DNA from: Spirogloea muscicola
Lineage: Eukaryota > Streptophyta > Zygnematophyceae > Spirogloeales > Spirogloeaceae
Assembly (NCBI GenBank): GCA_009602725.1
Contig: WELB01000007.1
Span: forward strand, 555,959-580,466
Length of the DNA stretch: 24,508 bases
Direction of reading: 5' to 3'
Shown piece after piece: positions 1 to 11,137 of this stretch. The stretch's first letter is position 1; the number at the start of each line of letters is the position of its first letter. The position numbers and the translations under genes were made by a program. Below the pieces are notes generated by a model, which saw only the letters and a list, made by a program, of their open reading frames with translations, had not been told where the DNA came from and did not search any database.

Positions 1-3000
1 CGCCGCGCCAGCACTGGCGGCGGCGGCGGCGGCTCGCTGGCGGCGGCGGCGGCGGCTGCCGAGTCCCCCGAGGACGACGGCGGCAGCGGCGACAATGTCA
101 TCGTCACTGTGCGCTTCCGGCCACTCAGGTGCACAAGCGATCATCGCCATCACTGCGCCGCTGCCGATCCCAATGCCACTGTCACTCCCGCTGCTGCAGC
201 ATTCCTGGCGATGCGCTTGCGCTGGCGTCGGCGCTGGCACTGATGCTGTCGCTGATCCTGACACCGAGTCCCGGTCGGTGCTGGACAAATACAGCATTCG
301 CGAGATCCAGCAGGGCGACGAGATAGGCTGGTTCGCAGACGGCGAGGACGTCGTGCGCGCCGAGCAGAACACCGCAGTCGCCTACGCCTTTGGTCAGCCT
401 CCGTCGCCGCGGCCGCTGCCGCCATAATTCTGCGCATCTGTAGAGATTTGTCGGTTCTGAGGGCCGGCTGTTGCTGCGGTGCCATGGCCATTGGCGCTGC
501 AGACCGGGTGTTCGGGCCCGCAACCACCACGCGCGCCGTGTACGACGTCGCCGCGCAGCCGATCGTCAGTGACGCCATGGCCGGCATCAGCGGCAAGTCC
601 TGCTGCACAGTGGGCCCACCCTCTGTCTCGCTGTCAGCCGGCCACAACCCACCATCAAGTTGCAGCCTTGCTTGCGAGCTCGGCTTCTGGGTGGCTCGAG
701 CCTGAGCCCCTTTTGTGCGGCCGCAGGGACGGTGTTCGCATACGGCGTGACGAGCAGCGGCAAGACGCACACCATGCACGTGAGTCGCCCTGCCCCTCAT
801 TGCGTCGCAGCGCAGCCAAAGCTGCGCCGACAGAGGTCCGGCACGCCTCGTGCAGAACTCGGTGAGACAAGGCTGTATGTAGCAAAGTCTTGGTTCTGAG
901 TCGAGCTCCTAAAGCACTGCGTTTGCAAAATAAAAGATGGTCTTGGTTGTAGCAGCAGCCGAGATCATCTACGTGCATACGATTAGTTAGACTTAGCAGA
1001 GCCTCATGTGTCTTCTGAGCCGCCAGCTCAGTGCTCTTGACGTGTCTGATCATACACTGGAGCGTCGGCGTATGCGCGTGCAGGGGGACTCCAAGTCGCC
1101 AGGCGTCATCCCGCTTGCTGTCAAAGAGGTGTTCAGCATCATCCAGGAGGTGCAGACGCCCACAGCTCCCCCCTCCCTGGCTTGGCGCTCCTCCTCTCTC
1201 CTGCCTCTCCCGTCCCTCCTTCCTTTCTCTCTCTCCCTCCCCCCTCCCTCCCTTCCTTCCCTCCCACCCTCCCTTGTTCCTCCCTCCCTCCTCCCCGACT
1301 CTGCTGATTCCTCCTTTTCACCTGATGGCCTTCCCTCTCCTCTCCAGCTGTCTCTCTAAACCTCCTCCCCTCCCTCTATCACCAAGCCCCTATCAACTTG
1401 ACCCCCTTCTTAACCCCTGGTTGACCTTTTCTTACTCTTAACGACCTTCCTCTGTGCCCGACCTTGTCCGTCAAGAGTGCCTGGGGTCTGCCAGCCTTAG
1501 CCCTCAGATAAGCACCGCTGATTGGTGCAATACACCTACCGAGTCCTCCTCTAGCTGACGCCGCTGCCGGCGGTGCCGTCCATGTGTGCACCTCGCCCAC
1601 AGACGCCGTCGCGGGAGTTCCTGCTGCGCGTGTCGTACCTCGAGATCTACAACGAGGTGACGACGCAGCGCTGCAGCTCAAGCACCTGCATCTGCTGCTG
1701 CATTCAGCGACAGCTTACCTCAATGACAATCTCCATCCACCAATGCTTTCGCAGGTCATCAACGACCTGCTCAACCCGGCAAGTCAGAACCTGCGCATTC
1801 GTGAAGACGCGCAGGTTGTCCCCCCCCCTCCACCACACCCTCTCCCCCATTCTCCTCCTCCTTCCTCCTCCCTACTTGGCGGCCAATGTTGTCCTTGAGG
1901 CCTTCGCTGCCGCTAGCGGCGGTGGTGCCAGGTCGCCCATGCTTGGCTACCCTGGGCGGCGCCCTCCGCAGGGAACGTACGTGGAGAACATCAAGGAGGA
2001 GGTGGTCCTGTCGCCGTCACACGCGCTGTCGCTAATTGCCACTGGCGAAGGTCTCACCTCTCTCCCTCCACCTTCTGTCTGCTCCTCTCCTCCCCCCCCC
2101 TCCTCCTGCTTCCTTCCGCGGTTGCCGGCGGCCCGCTGGCCAGCCAGCCAGAGGGTGCAGTTTGCTGTCGCCACCTGACATGCAGGCATCGGCTCCGCCT
2201 GCCGTGCTCAGAACATCGGCACGTCGGATCGACCAACTTCAACGTCATCAGCAGCCGCAGCCACACCATATTCACCATGGTCCATATTTGCCAACACCGC
2301 CACCGCAAGCAGCTCCTCCGCCCTCCTGGCTTTACAGCTGTTGTCCTACCCTGCTCGCTGCAGATTGGCGAGGTCCTTACCGGTGCTTTTGGCACCGAAC
2401 TTTTGCCAGACGATTGAGAGCAGCGCTCGGGACGAGTCTGGATACAACGAGGTGGTGCTCGCGCAATTGGTAACCTCCGGCCAGCGCAGCCGCCCTGTGG
2501 GGTGCGTCGAGATGGCGCATGGCTTGCGGCGGTCGATTGCTGTGGCAGCGCCATCCTGGCTCAGCTTCAGCCAACTCCTCCATCTTTAAGAACTTTGATT
2601 GACATCGAGATCTCACGAAAGGGCTTAGCTTGCCTTCATTCTGTCATGTCAATGCTGCCCGATGGCTGGCTGCTGCGGCAATGCTTGCAGAACCTTATCG
2701 ACCTGGCGGGGTCGGAGAGCTCCAAGACCGGCACAACCGGCCTTCGCCGCAAGGAGGGCTCCTACATCAACAAGAGCCTCCTCACGCTCGGGACGGTTGA
2801 CCACTGCCCTTACCCTTGCACACAGCGCCCCTTGCTCTGCTGGGCGCTGCTGTCCCCTGGCCGATTCCTGTTCACGGTGAAAGCTTCCGGTCATCGCTCA
2901 CGTGACGGTTGCCGGGGCTTGCAGGTGATCTCGAAGCTGAGCGAGGGCCGCGCGGCGCATGTACCATACCGCGACTCCAAGCTCACGCGCCTGCTCCAGT

Positions 3001-6000
3001 CATCATTGTGTGGTCATGGCCGCATCTCGGTGAGTTGTAGTGCCTGCAGTGGCAGCTGCAACAGTGACGGATGGCTCAAATGGGCTGAGTGGCCACCGAT
3101 CCAAGACTTGGCGCTATTCTGGCTGCGCCTGTTGCAAGCGGCAATACGTATGTAAGCTGCCATTTCTGGTCAACATTTGGGGCAGCTCATCTGCACCATC
3201 ACGCCAGCGTCGAGCGCGTTCGAGGAGACGCACAACACGCTCAAATTTGCGGGCCGTGCCAAGTATGTGGAGGTCAACGCTGAGAAAAACAAGGTGCGGC
3301 ATGCATGCATACGCATGTATTGTGATATGCCACCAGCCATGGCAGGAATATTGACGGCTCCTTCTTGGGGCCCCATTTATGTTGCCAAGCGAGACAGACA
3401 ATACCTGGTGCGCCCCCCCGGCTGACCGCGACTGTCGACACTGTTGCAGATTATTGACGAAAAGTCGCTGATCAAGAAGTATCAGCGGGAGATCAGCGAG
3501 CTGCGGCTGGAGCTGGAGCAGCTGAAGCTGGAGCGGCCGGCGCCCGGCAGCATGCAAGATGACTTTGCTATCCTCCGCACTAAGGTGCGCCGCTAACCGG
3601 TGCAGCGGCTCGGGTGTAAGAGAATTGTACCTGAGCCCCTGGAGTTCGATTGAGCAACTTGTGACCTGACCTTCACAAATGCTCACGGATTGTGGGCCTC
3701 GGTATGGACTCAGAAGTCATGCAGTGCTGGAATTATGCCTGTAATTCCCCAGAAGCCCCAATCAAGCTGACTCACAGTGGACACTTTGAGACTCTGAGAC
3801 CTGAACCTAGGCTCGATGGTTTGGCCCAGTTTGAGGCAGACCAGCAGCTCATGGTGGTGCGGCTGGAGGAGGAGGAGCAGGCGAAAGCTGCACTGCTGGG
3901 CCGCATCCAGCGCCTCACCAAGCTCATCCTCGTGTCCACCAACACGACACTCGAGGCGCCCTCGCTGGCCCACCAAGGCCCGAACAACCGCCGGCGCCTC
4001 TCCTTCGGCGAGGAGGACGTGAGCCCTTTTTCTTCACTGGAGTGGCACTTTTGATCAATCTTGAGAGCAACGTGTCAGAGGGTCTGCATAGATGGCCGTC
4101 CCTGGCAATGCCCTCAGGGTGGTGTGCCCAAGTCCTGAGTTGTGCATCTACGTGACCTGCCTGCCCAGTTGGCATACTTGGCGAATCGGCACTCGTGGAA
4201 CGAGGCTGTAGACAGCGCCGAGGCCGCACACGACCTCCTCGCCGACGACAAGAAAGGCCGCAAGCGCTCCATGCTTGGCTGGTTCAAGCTCAAGGTTCGG
4301 CCTGCATGAGTTGTGAGCAAGTGTGGCAAGGAGTGCTGAAGCAGAATTCAGATGAAATGTCCAAATGCTGTCACTCAAAGTCTGAGCTCCAAATTTTTCA
4401 AGCTTCTCAACTCATTTTAGCCAATCAACAAAGCGGAGGGGTCGCGCACCAATGCCTGCAGAAGGACGCGGCGTCACTGGCCAGCCCGGAGAAGCCTACT
4501 GCGGAGAAGCCTACAGCGGAAGCAGCGGTCTCGCCATTGCCATCAATGTCCTTCCGTGCAACATGGGCGAAGGGCGAGCTTGCCAAGTCGGAAGCCCCAG
4601 CGTCTGCTGCACGGCCGGCAACCCGAGACAGCCCGCCGCCGGTGCTGTCCACCCAGGCAGGGGAGCTCTTCCGAGGAGAGGACCGGAGGGGCGAGACAGT
4701 GAGCCACCTCTGAGAACGAACGAAGCTCCAGCTAGTGCCTACATCATGTCGTGCACTTGCATTTTCTGTCTGAATACTGTATTGAGCCAGGCTGTAATGC
4801 GAGGTTGTCAAAATCACCAATTTCAATTCCCCTCGTAATGAGTCAAGTCGACTATTTGCAGGGCTCGAAGTGATAATTCTTACAGCCCTTTTTTAAAGCT
4901 TGGCTGCTGAGCTTGGAGTACCTTGGTTTGTGCAGAAGAAGGTGTCGACAGTTGCGGATCAGCTGGAACTACTTCGCGAGCAGTCCAGGATCTTGTCGGC
5001 GGAGGTCGCAATGCTGACCAGCACATTGAAGAGGATCAATGAGCAGTCCCCTGGCCAACAGGAGGAGTACAAGGTGCCTTGCCGACCACGCTTTGCTCCA
5101 TATTGCTGTGCCCATTGTCTGTGTTGCTAAGGATGCCGCGGGATGTGGTCATGATAAAATCAGAATCGAGAATAATTAATGGCTGCACTCTGTCTGCTAT
5201 AGTCAAACCATTTTGAAAGGGGCATCCTCCATTGTGTACAACACTCTTGACTGGGACGCTTGCTCGGCAGAAGGTGAAGGAACTAATACGCGAGAAGCGG
5301 AGGCAGCTGAAGCAAGTCGAGGCACGCGTTGCCAATGTCACGCAGCTGCTGCCCAGTGCAGACAATGCTGTGCAGGACGAGATGGGCAAGGTGGGCAGCC
5401 GAGGCGGTCACCTTGCAGCTTCTGCTGTCAGGCAGCGACGAAGCTGCAATAGTCTTGATTGTCGCCTCCATGCCGAAATGTTGGTGACCTCAACTTTCAA
5501 TTCTAGTGTGCCATTTATTGCTGACAAGGACCTCAACTGTGTGTCTGGCTTTTGCTGCTGCAGACCATTGCAAAGCTGAAGGCTGCTCTTAGCGAGAAAA
5601 CATTTGACTTGGAGGTATACAATGATGAAGCTAGTTGCTCATGCTGTCCATGTCCATCCAGTAGTATGCATTCTGAGCAACAAGTGTTTGACGATAAGCT
5701 GGACCTGCCGATGTGCAGATCATCAGTGCTGACAACAGGATCCTGCAGGACTCCCTCAAAGCCAAGGCATGCACTCACTCCTGCGATCTCTCCTTGCTTT
5801 GAGATCCAGGGGCGGGCCATCCTTGTACTCAAGCGATATGTTGCTGAGATATACGGTCTCATCTCAATATAGTCGCCTGACATACCTATGTAAACACGGT
5901 CACCGTAAGTCGCTCGGACAGTGGAGTCTTGTAATGAGCTAGACCGCAACAAATGACCCGTGTGAGCCAAGGAGCTCCTTCTCATGGCTGCCGTGCCTTG

Positions 6001-7845
6001 ACATTGTGATGTCGGCATACTGTGTTTCCCTGCAGTCGAAGCAGAATACCAAGCTGCTAGAGGAGATCAATCTGCTGCGAGTGGAGCTGACGAAGGCCAG
6101 CAGCCACTCCACATTGACCACCGCTCCTCTGACAACGACGAGCTCCAACATGGACACAATGTTGTCCAAGCCTACATTCCGTAGATCGTCTAGCATGTCT
6201 GCGCACCCTGCTGCCAACGAGGGTTCCCCAGGCAACAGAGGACAGGAGAAGGGCAGGCCTTCCTTGAGTCAGGTGAGCCGCTGCGGTTGCGGGTCTGCAG
6301 CACCGTGGCCTCCTGCAGTCTCCATGACGAGCCTCAAAGCTCCTATTTGGCTTCTGCAGTGACAGTCACTTCTGCAGTAACAAAGTGGCTTTGGGCTTGA
6401 GCTGCTGGTGCAATGCTGGTGCAATGCTGGTGCAATGCAGCAACTTTCGACCACTGCCTGCGCAGACCGCAGAGCTGGAGGACTTGAAAATGCAAGTGAA
6501 GGTCCTGCTGGATGAGAAGGTGACGCTGGTGAGACAGCAGCGTCAGCTGGCATCAGAGTTGGCGGAGTCCCGGGCAGCAGCCATTGCGAAGCCGGGCGCA
6601 CGGCTCGACAGTGCCTACGTCAATGAGAAGGTGCCTAAATCTGACTAGAAGGACTACACAGTAAGGGTGGACTAGATTGCGTGTCACAAGTACTTGCCGT
6701 GGTTGAGATGGAGACTGCAGGTTGTGCGAAACACATTAGAAGTCAAGAGGTCAATGTCTTCTGGGGGCGACTTCGGTTGAGACCCCTTCACTGAGGCCTT
6801 ATTGGACATACAAAAGGATAACATTAGTGCACAGAAAGAACAAGGCAATGCCGCTTGTATCAGCACTGAGGTGGTCCGAAGATTGTGTCTGTGCAGGCCG
6901 CCAACAGGCTGAAGGCTTTGCAGCACAGAGAGGCAGAGCAAGCAGCCCAACGGGATGACGAAGGCGAAGCAGTGACAGCTCTCAGCAGCCAGACTGAGGT
7001 CCTGCTGCAGCTTCAGAAGGAGCTCGGAGAGGCCAAGGAGCGGGAGAGTGGGTTGGAGAATGACCTAGCCACCATGTGGATTCTGGTGGCTGAGCTGCGG
7101 CGGCACAGGTCTGCGCTAGACATTTTCAGGCCTAAATTCCTAGCTTGTAAACATCAATCACATTTTTGAGCCCGAGTGTTATAAGTGACCCTGTATTGCT
7201 GGTCCATCTGACGATGTCAAAGTGGCTGCTCACAGTGGTGCTCCTTTTCAAGTACTCTATATGGCAGGTGCAAATATGTCATAAGTTAATGAGATCCGGT
7301 GGACAAAGTCTGACCTTCTTGTTGCTGCTAAAAGCCAACCTGTTACATCTGGCCCTCATTGTGGTTTGTTTGGTGCCCTCTACTCAGCTCAACCTCCCAA
7401 GAGCTGAGGGAGCATCTGCCCGAGCAGAATGGCAGCGTGGTCCACGGTGATGAGCTTCTAAGACCTGCTGGTGCTGCAGCGAACCAAGCCACAGGAAGCT
7501 TAGAAGCACTTTGGCAAGGGAGCTCATTTGTGAGATCCCCTGCAAACATGATTTGCATGCCTCCTTGGGAGTTGACTTGTTTGATGATTGTACTTCGAAG
7601 ATATGGGTCAGATTCTGAAAGGGTGAACGGGGTCTTGTGATGCTATTGCATGTGCATGTTCTGCAATATCCACGCTGTTTGGCAGGTTTCTTCTGCCTGA
7701 CTGGAATGAATCTTGGTCATAATGGAAAGTCCTGCTCTGTTCCATGTCACAGGGAGTGAGCGGCAACGAGGAACAGGCGCAGCTGAACATCCGGAAGCAC
7801 TTGCAACAATACAGAAGTCCACGCAGCTCGGGACCGCATAGTTAG
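1..7845 (+). CDS. KIN7: KIN-7 (MKRP-like) kinesin motor protein, 5' partial, 26 visible exons
   Basis: This is an ATP-driven microtubule motor of the plant KIN-7 type. Exons: <1-128, 295-392, 503-592, 727-779, 1084-1149, 1603-1656, 1755-1814, 1972-2050, 2212-2279, 2410-2469, 2691-2795, 2925-3029, 3186-3293, 3450-3584, 3830-4018, 4169-4294, 4462-4698, 4936-5073, 5271-5390, 5564-5614, 5719-5766, 6036-6272, 6466-6630, 6897-7108, 7388-7529, 7753-7845. These join in phase to 988 residues plus a stop. A Gly/Ala-rich leader precedes the motor start [12 protein letters not shown]. The P-loop is [11 protein letters not shown], switch I is [10 protein letters not shown], switch II is DLAGSE, and [14 protein letters not shown] is intact, so the motor should be active. 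The neck follows ([15 protein letters not shown]), then coiled-coil blocks [20 protein letters not shown] and DQLELLREQ, and the C-terminal KIN-7 motif [17 protein letters not shown]. The start codon is off the left edge, so a transit peptide cannot be judged. Introns at 593 and 5767 appear to start with GC. The last two exons are poorly conserved and less certain. Confidence 0.93.
727..779 (+). other. Kinesin P-loop (Walker A) exon
   Basis: This 53-base exon encodes [17 protein letters not shown]. It contains the GxTxSGKT nucleotide-binding loop of the kinesin motor, with the catalytic Lys and Thr present. It enters in phase from a GC-type donor at 593 and ends in phase 0 at a GTGAGT donor. 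Confidence 0.9.
1170..1400 (+). repeat. CT-rich low-complexity tract in kinesin intron 5
   Basis: The tract is almost pure pyrimidine on the coding strand (CTCC, CCTT and CTCT runs). It lies inside the 453-base intron between the exons ending at 1149 and starting at 1603. It is non-coding. Open frames through it are Pro/Ser/Leu repeats caused by base composition. Confidence 0.8.
6404..6436 (+). repeat. Three tandem copies of an 11-bp unit in a kinesin intron
   Basis: The unit GCTGGTGCAAT is repeated exactly three times, ending about 29 bases before the acceptor of the exon at 6466. It is a small intronic minisatellite with no coding role. Confidence 0.9.
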
Positions 7846-7973
7846 CTATTCCTTCCATTCATGACTGAACCCTTGCACCTTTATAGCCCGACCCTTTGTC
7901 TTTGCTCTGTCTCTTTGCTTCGCTTTACACGTAAATGTACTCTAGAGGTCTTACATAAAGTTGCTGTTTGGCT

Positions 7974-7978
7974 TGTAA
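7974..7978 (+). promoter_or_regulatory. Candidate polyadenylation signal TGTAA for the kinesin gene
   Basis: TGTAA is the usual chlorophyte poly(A) signal. This copy lies about 130 bases after the kinesin stop codon, on the coding strand. A five-base match occurs by chance about once per kilobase, so the support is weak. Confidence 0.3.
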
Positions 7979-8234
7979 GGAGAGATGTGACGCACGTCAG
8001 TGCACAAGTTGTGTTAGTAGGTAGGCTTGCGTGGTTGCAGAGCGCAAAGCCGTGCAGACAAGCTCTGCTCTGGTCACTTGTGAGTGACGGCGTAGGCTAG
8101 CACTAGGGGCCCATTTAGACTTCGGAGATTGTTCCGGATACTAGACAAGCAAGCATTAAGGTCAAATTGGCCAGCAGCTAAGTTACTGCTTCAGATGACT
8201 TCTCCCAATACGCAGCCCTTGTCCCCGCTTGAAG

Positions 8235-8350
8235 CTGCTTCTCTCTCCTCTTCCTCTCCCCCTCTTTCCTCTCTCCCTCTCTCCCTCTTGCTCCGCTTCC
8301 CATCTCTCTCTCCCCTACCTCTCTCCCGCCCCACATACCTCTCTCTTCCC
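8235..8350 (+). repeat. CT-rich low-complexity tract
   Basis: The tract consists of CTCTCC and CTTCC runs on the plus strand, the same kind of sequence as in the kinesin introns. It is non-coding. Confidence 0.8.
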
Positions 8351-8650
8351 ATGCATTTAGAAAGCTACGATTGAAACACAAAATGGAGCGTGCAGACATG
8401 ATGTGACCAGCAGGGCCAAAAATCCAAAGATCGCTAGCAGCAGTAGGACAAGGTGCGATGAGAGTCCCTTTCCGAAGCATCTAATTGAAGTGCAAATGAA
8501 CTTTACAATGTCCAAATGCTTTGGTAAATCAACAGTGTCACACAAGCAAGCTGCTGCGACAAGTGTACAAGCACATGGTAAGAGTTTGCAGTAATGTTCA
8601 ACATATGCGACGAAGTGGTCTGAACTAGGGTCTCATTGGGTCTAAGAAAG

Positions 8651-8782
8651 GCTGAGGAGGGGCGCCATCGAAAATGATCATAAAGCTAGGAGATGGTGCA
8701 GCCCTCTACCAACAGAGGTATGTGCGAGGCTAAGGAGGGGCGCCATGGAAATTGATTAGAGCTATAAATTGGCGCAGCCCTC
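8651..8782 (+). repeat. Tandem pair of 78-bp units, each an imperfect inverted repeat
   Basis: Copy 1 begins GCTGAGGAGGGGCGCCAT at 8651 and copy 2 begins GCTAAGGAGGGGCGCCAT at 8729. In each, a left arm GAGGGGCGCCA (8657-8667 and 8735-8745) can pair with a right arm ending GCAGCCCTC (8693-8706 and 8770-8782), leaving a two-base bulge. The loops differ (about 23-25 bases) while the arms are kept. The pair could be a MITE-like element that has duplicated, or a structured 3' UTR element. The sequence does not decide between them. Confidence 0.7.
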
Positions 8783-8952
8783 TGGCAAGAAACATGTGTG
8801 CATCGGAGACAATGGACCTCGGCGGTCCACAATGCTCTGCCCACGACTAGCCACTGGACAATCTAGTGTGATGCAAACAATAGCTGTAGTACCCGCGTTG
8901 CTGTGCAGACAGCACACATGGACATCACTGGCGGGGGTTGGCATCGTTGGCA

Positions 8953-11137
8953 TCAGTAGCAGTGGAGGGCACTGTCCAGCACCTTGAGGCTCTCGCACTC
9001 ATTGTCCGTTGCCAGACCCGGGTCAACGTACAGCAGCTGCAAGAGGGTGCCACGAAACAACCATAACTCAGCACAGTGCCTGATGTCCTTAACGGCTGTA
9101 CAGAGGGTAGGACCAACGAAGAAGGCAGGGCCAGTGGCAGGGCTCGCCTCCTCCGAAGCCGGACTGACAAAGCATGCATGGCTTCAATGAGATCATTTGC
9201 TCAGCAGGCAGTGACTCATGATGGCCAACAATGGTGTGCATATAATCATCTCTTGGCCCCCAGAGCTGCCATATCTTCAGATGTGATGTTCAGGGAAGAC
9301 GGACCTGGTACTCGGCCTTGCGGAGTGTGCGCACACCGCGCTTGATGAGAGGCTGCCATCCGCTCTTGCTCTTCAGGGTCCTCGCGAGGTCCTCCGAGCG
9401 CTGCACCCTCACACAAAGGGAGCTGAGACTCAGCCGGCAAGGGGCCGTCACCAGCTCTGGAACGCATGCTATACCATCCCTGTCTCTCCAGTTTAACACA
9501 TGCAGGGCTTGGAGCTCTGCCAGAAGTACAAGTGGAGAGGCTGAGACTGACTTGCGAGGGGTCAAAGACGAGCAGGAAGAACTCCTCCGGCGCTGAGGGC
9601 CGGCTGCGGCGCCGCTCGATGCCCACAATCGTGCGCGAGTGCCCCTGGTGCTGAAAGTACAGCGGCCTGCACTCTCGGGCCTCACACACAATCAGACGCG
9701 AGCTGCTGTTAAGATGCGTTCAGTACATCGCGTAGCAAGCAACCACTCACCAGGATGGGAGCATTGCCAGCTGAGAGAATGACAAAGACAAGAGGTCGTC
9801 TGTGTCTGCAGGATCTCTTTGCGTTCTCATTGACAAAGCGACCTTGGAAGCTGGAAAGAAAGAGAAAGTTCGAGGCCACTCACGACTTGTTGCTGACATG
9901 GAGGGGCTGCCGCAGCTGGCTGAGTGCGTCCCGCGGCGCCTGCTGATGCTGCTGTTGCTGGTGTGCGTTTGGGTCGGCGCCGATGTCAGGGCCGGCACCA
10001 GTGAAGTAGCCCCACACCCACTCCACGAGCCGCGTGTGATTTGCTCCCGAATTGCAGCTGTCAACGGCTGAGACGTCTTCGTTGCCAGCGCCCTTCAGCG
10101 GCTCATGGCTCGACTCGAACTGCAGGGCAGGGCTCTCGACCCGCACGAACTGGCAGCGCCGCCATGGCGACTTGTCTTTGGAACGGCCGTTGCCGCCGTC
10201 GCTGTCGCCGTCGCTCTCCTGGTGGAGCACTTGCAGCATGCAGCGCTCGCAGAGGTTGCACTTGGGGACGACTGTGGAGCGGAAGCGTTTGCCGCGAATG
10301 GGCTTGACTTGACACTGCGAGCAGGCAATCCCCGGGTGCTCCTCGGCTGCGCCATCCTCCGCCGCCCCATCGCTGTCCTTGGGACTGTCACCATCCTCAT
10401 TGCCACCCTGCGGGTTTGCAGGCGTCGGCTTAGCGGTCACAGAATCCTCGCCCGAAGCCCCGATTGCGTCGGCAGCCGCTGCGCGTTGAGCATGCTCGCC
10501 CGCCGCGTTCCCGACGGCCAGCACGGCCTCGGCCTCCTCCCTGCCGTGGCGGCCGGGGCTCTTGGCGGCGCGGCGCTGGCGCTGCTCCGCTCCGGTCGAC
10601 TCGCGGCTCTTGGCGTAGGACGACCGGAAGTCGACGATGCGCGCGCGGAAGCCGAAGGAGCGCAGCAGCGCGGCGGCCTCAGTGGTCCCGATCCACTTGC
10701 GCGTGCCGGCGACGTTCCAGTCCAGCTGCGCCGCGCCGGCGGCGTCGAAGCCGCGGCGCCACGCGAGCTCCAGCCAGCCCTGGAGATGCGCGACGGCGGG
10801 CACGAAGCCGGCGCCGCCGAAGAGCACGGCGCGAGCGGCGGCGTCGCGGCGGAGGAGGTTGGAGACGAGCATCTGGATGTTGCGCCAGCCGCAGGCCCAG
10901 CCGGCGTCCGCGGCGCTGCGGGCGCTGGAGAAGTGGTCGACCCAGCCACCGGCCACGGCCGCCGCGGCGTGGCCCCCTGCGCCGGGCCCGGCGACGTCGG
11001 CCTCGAGGCAACGCCGCAGCAGCGCCATGAGGCCGTCGTCCAGCGCCAGGCGCGCCTCCTCGCGCTGCTCCCGCACCAGGCGCTCGAAGATGCGGTCCGG
11101 GCTCTCGCCTCCGCCGCCGCCGCCGCCGCAGCCGTCG
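8953..11137 (-). CDS. ZUP1: ZUFSP/ZUP1-type C78 peptidase (deubiquitinase family), 5' partial at an assembly gap
   Basis: This is a cysteine peptidase of family C78 (UFM1-specific peptidase fold). Its closest relatives are the ZUFSP/ZUP1 enzymes, which cut K63-linked ubiquitin chains. Exons on the minus strand, 5' to 3': 11137-9884 (continuing into the gap), 9666-9552, 9400-9305, 9036-8953. The first visible block is ESPDRIFERLVREQ. The nucleophile block GWACGWRNIQMLVSNLL has its Cys codon at 10891-10893. Next come GTRKWIGTTEAAALLRSFGF and RIVDF, then a long low-complexity insert with a ZZ-like zinc motif, then LVEWVWGYFTG. The block PLYFQHQGHSRTIVGIE has its catalytic His at 9639-9641, and LVFDPSQ has its Asp at 9561-9563. 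The tail EYQ-LLYVDPGLATDNE closes the fold. The Cys/His/Asp triad is complete. The N-terminal zinc fingers of animal ZUP1 are not seen and would lie in or beyond the gap. No in-frame ATG is visible. Confidence 0.9.
10240..10338 (-). other. ZZ-like zinc-binding motif inside the C78 peptidase
   Basis: The peptidase insert reads HPGIACSQCQVKPIRGKRF, followed by PKCNLCERC. The order H, CxxC, the I-x-G-x-R-F core, then a final CxxC resembles a ZZ-type zinc finger. The middle CxxC of a standard ZZ finger is missing: Ser and Val stand there. One extra Cys sits just before the last pair. It lies between the catalytic Cys and His blocks, in a Ser/Asp/Gly-rich insert. The ZZ assignment is by eye, and a different small zinc ribbon is possible. 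Confidence 0.6.

Larger units (their letters stand above)
7846..8952. other. Convergent intergenic region between kinesin and ZUP1
   Basis: No convincing exon is seen here on either strand. The region should hold the 3' UTRs of the kinesin (plus) and the peptidase (minus). It contains a CT-rich tract at about 8235-8350 and a tandem pair of hairpin units at 8651-8782. Short open frames over the CT tract are compositional. Confidence 0.6.

Noticed and set aside
150-800. A 216-codon minus-strand frame opposite the kinesin start
   Set aside because: It is Arg/Ala-rich and overlaps conserved kinesin exons and their introns on the plus strand. It is typical of an antisense shadow in GC-rich DNA.
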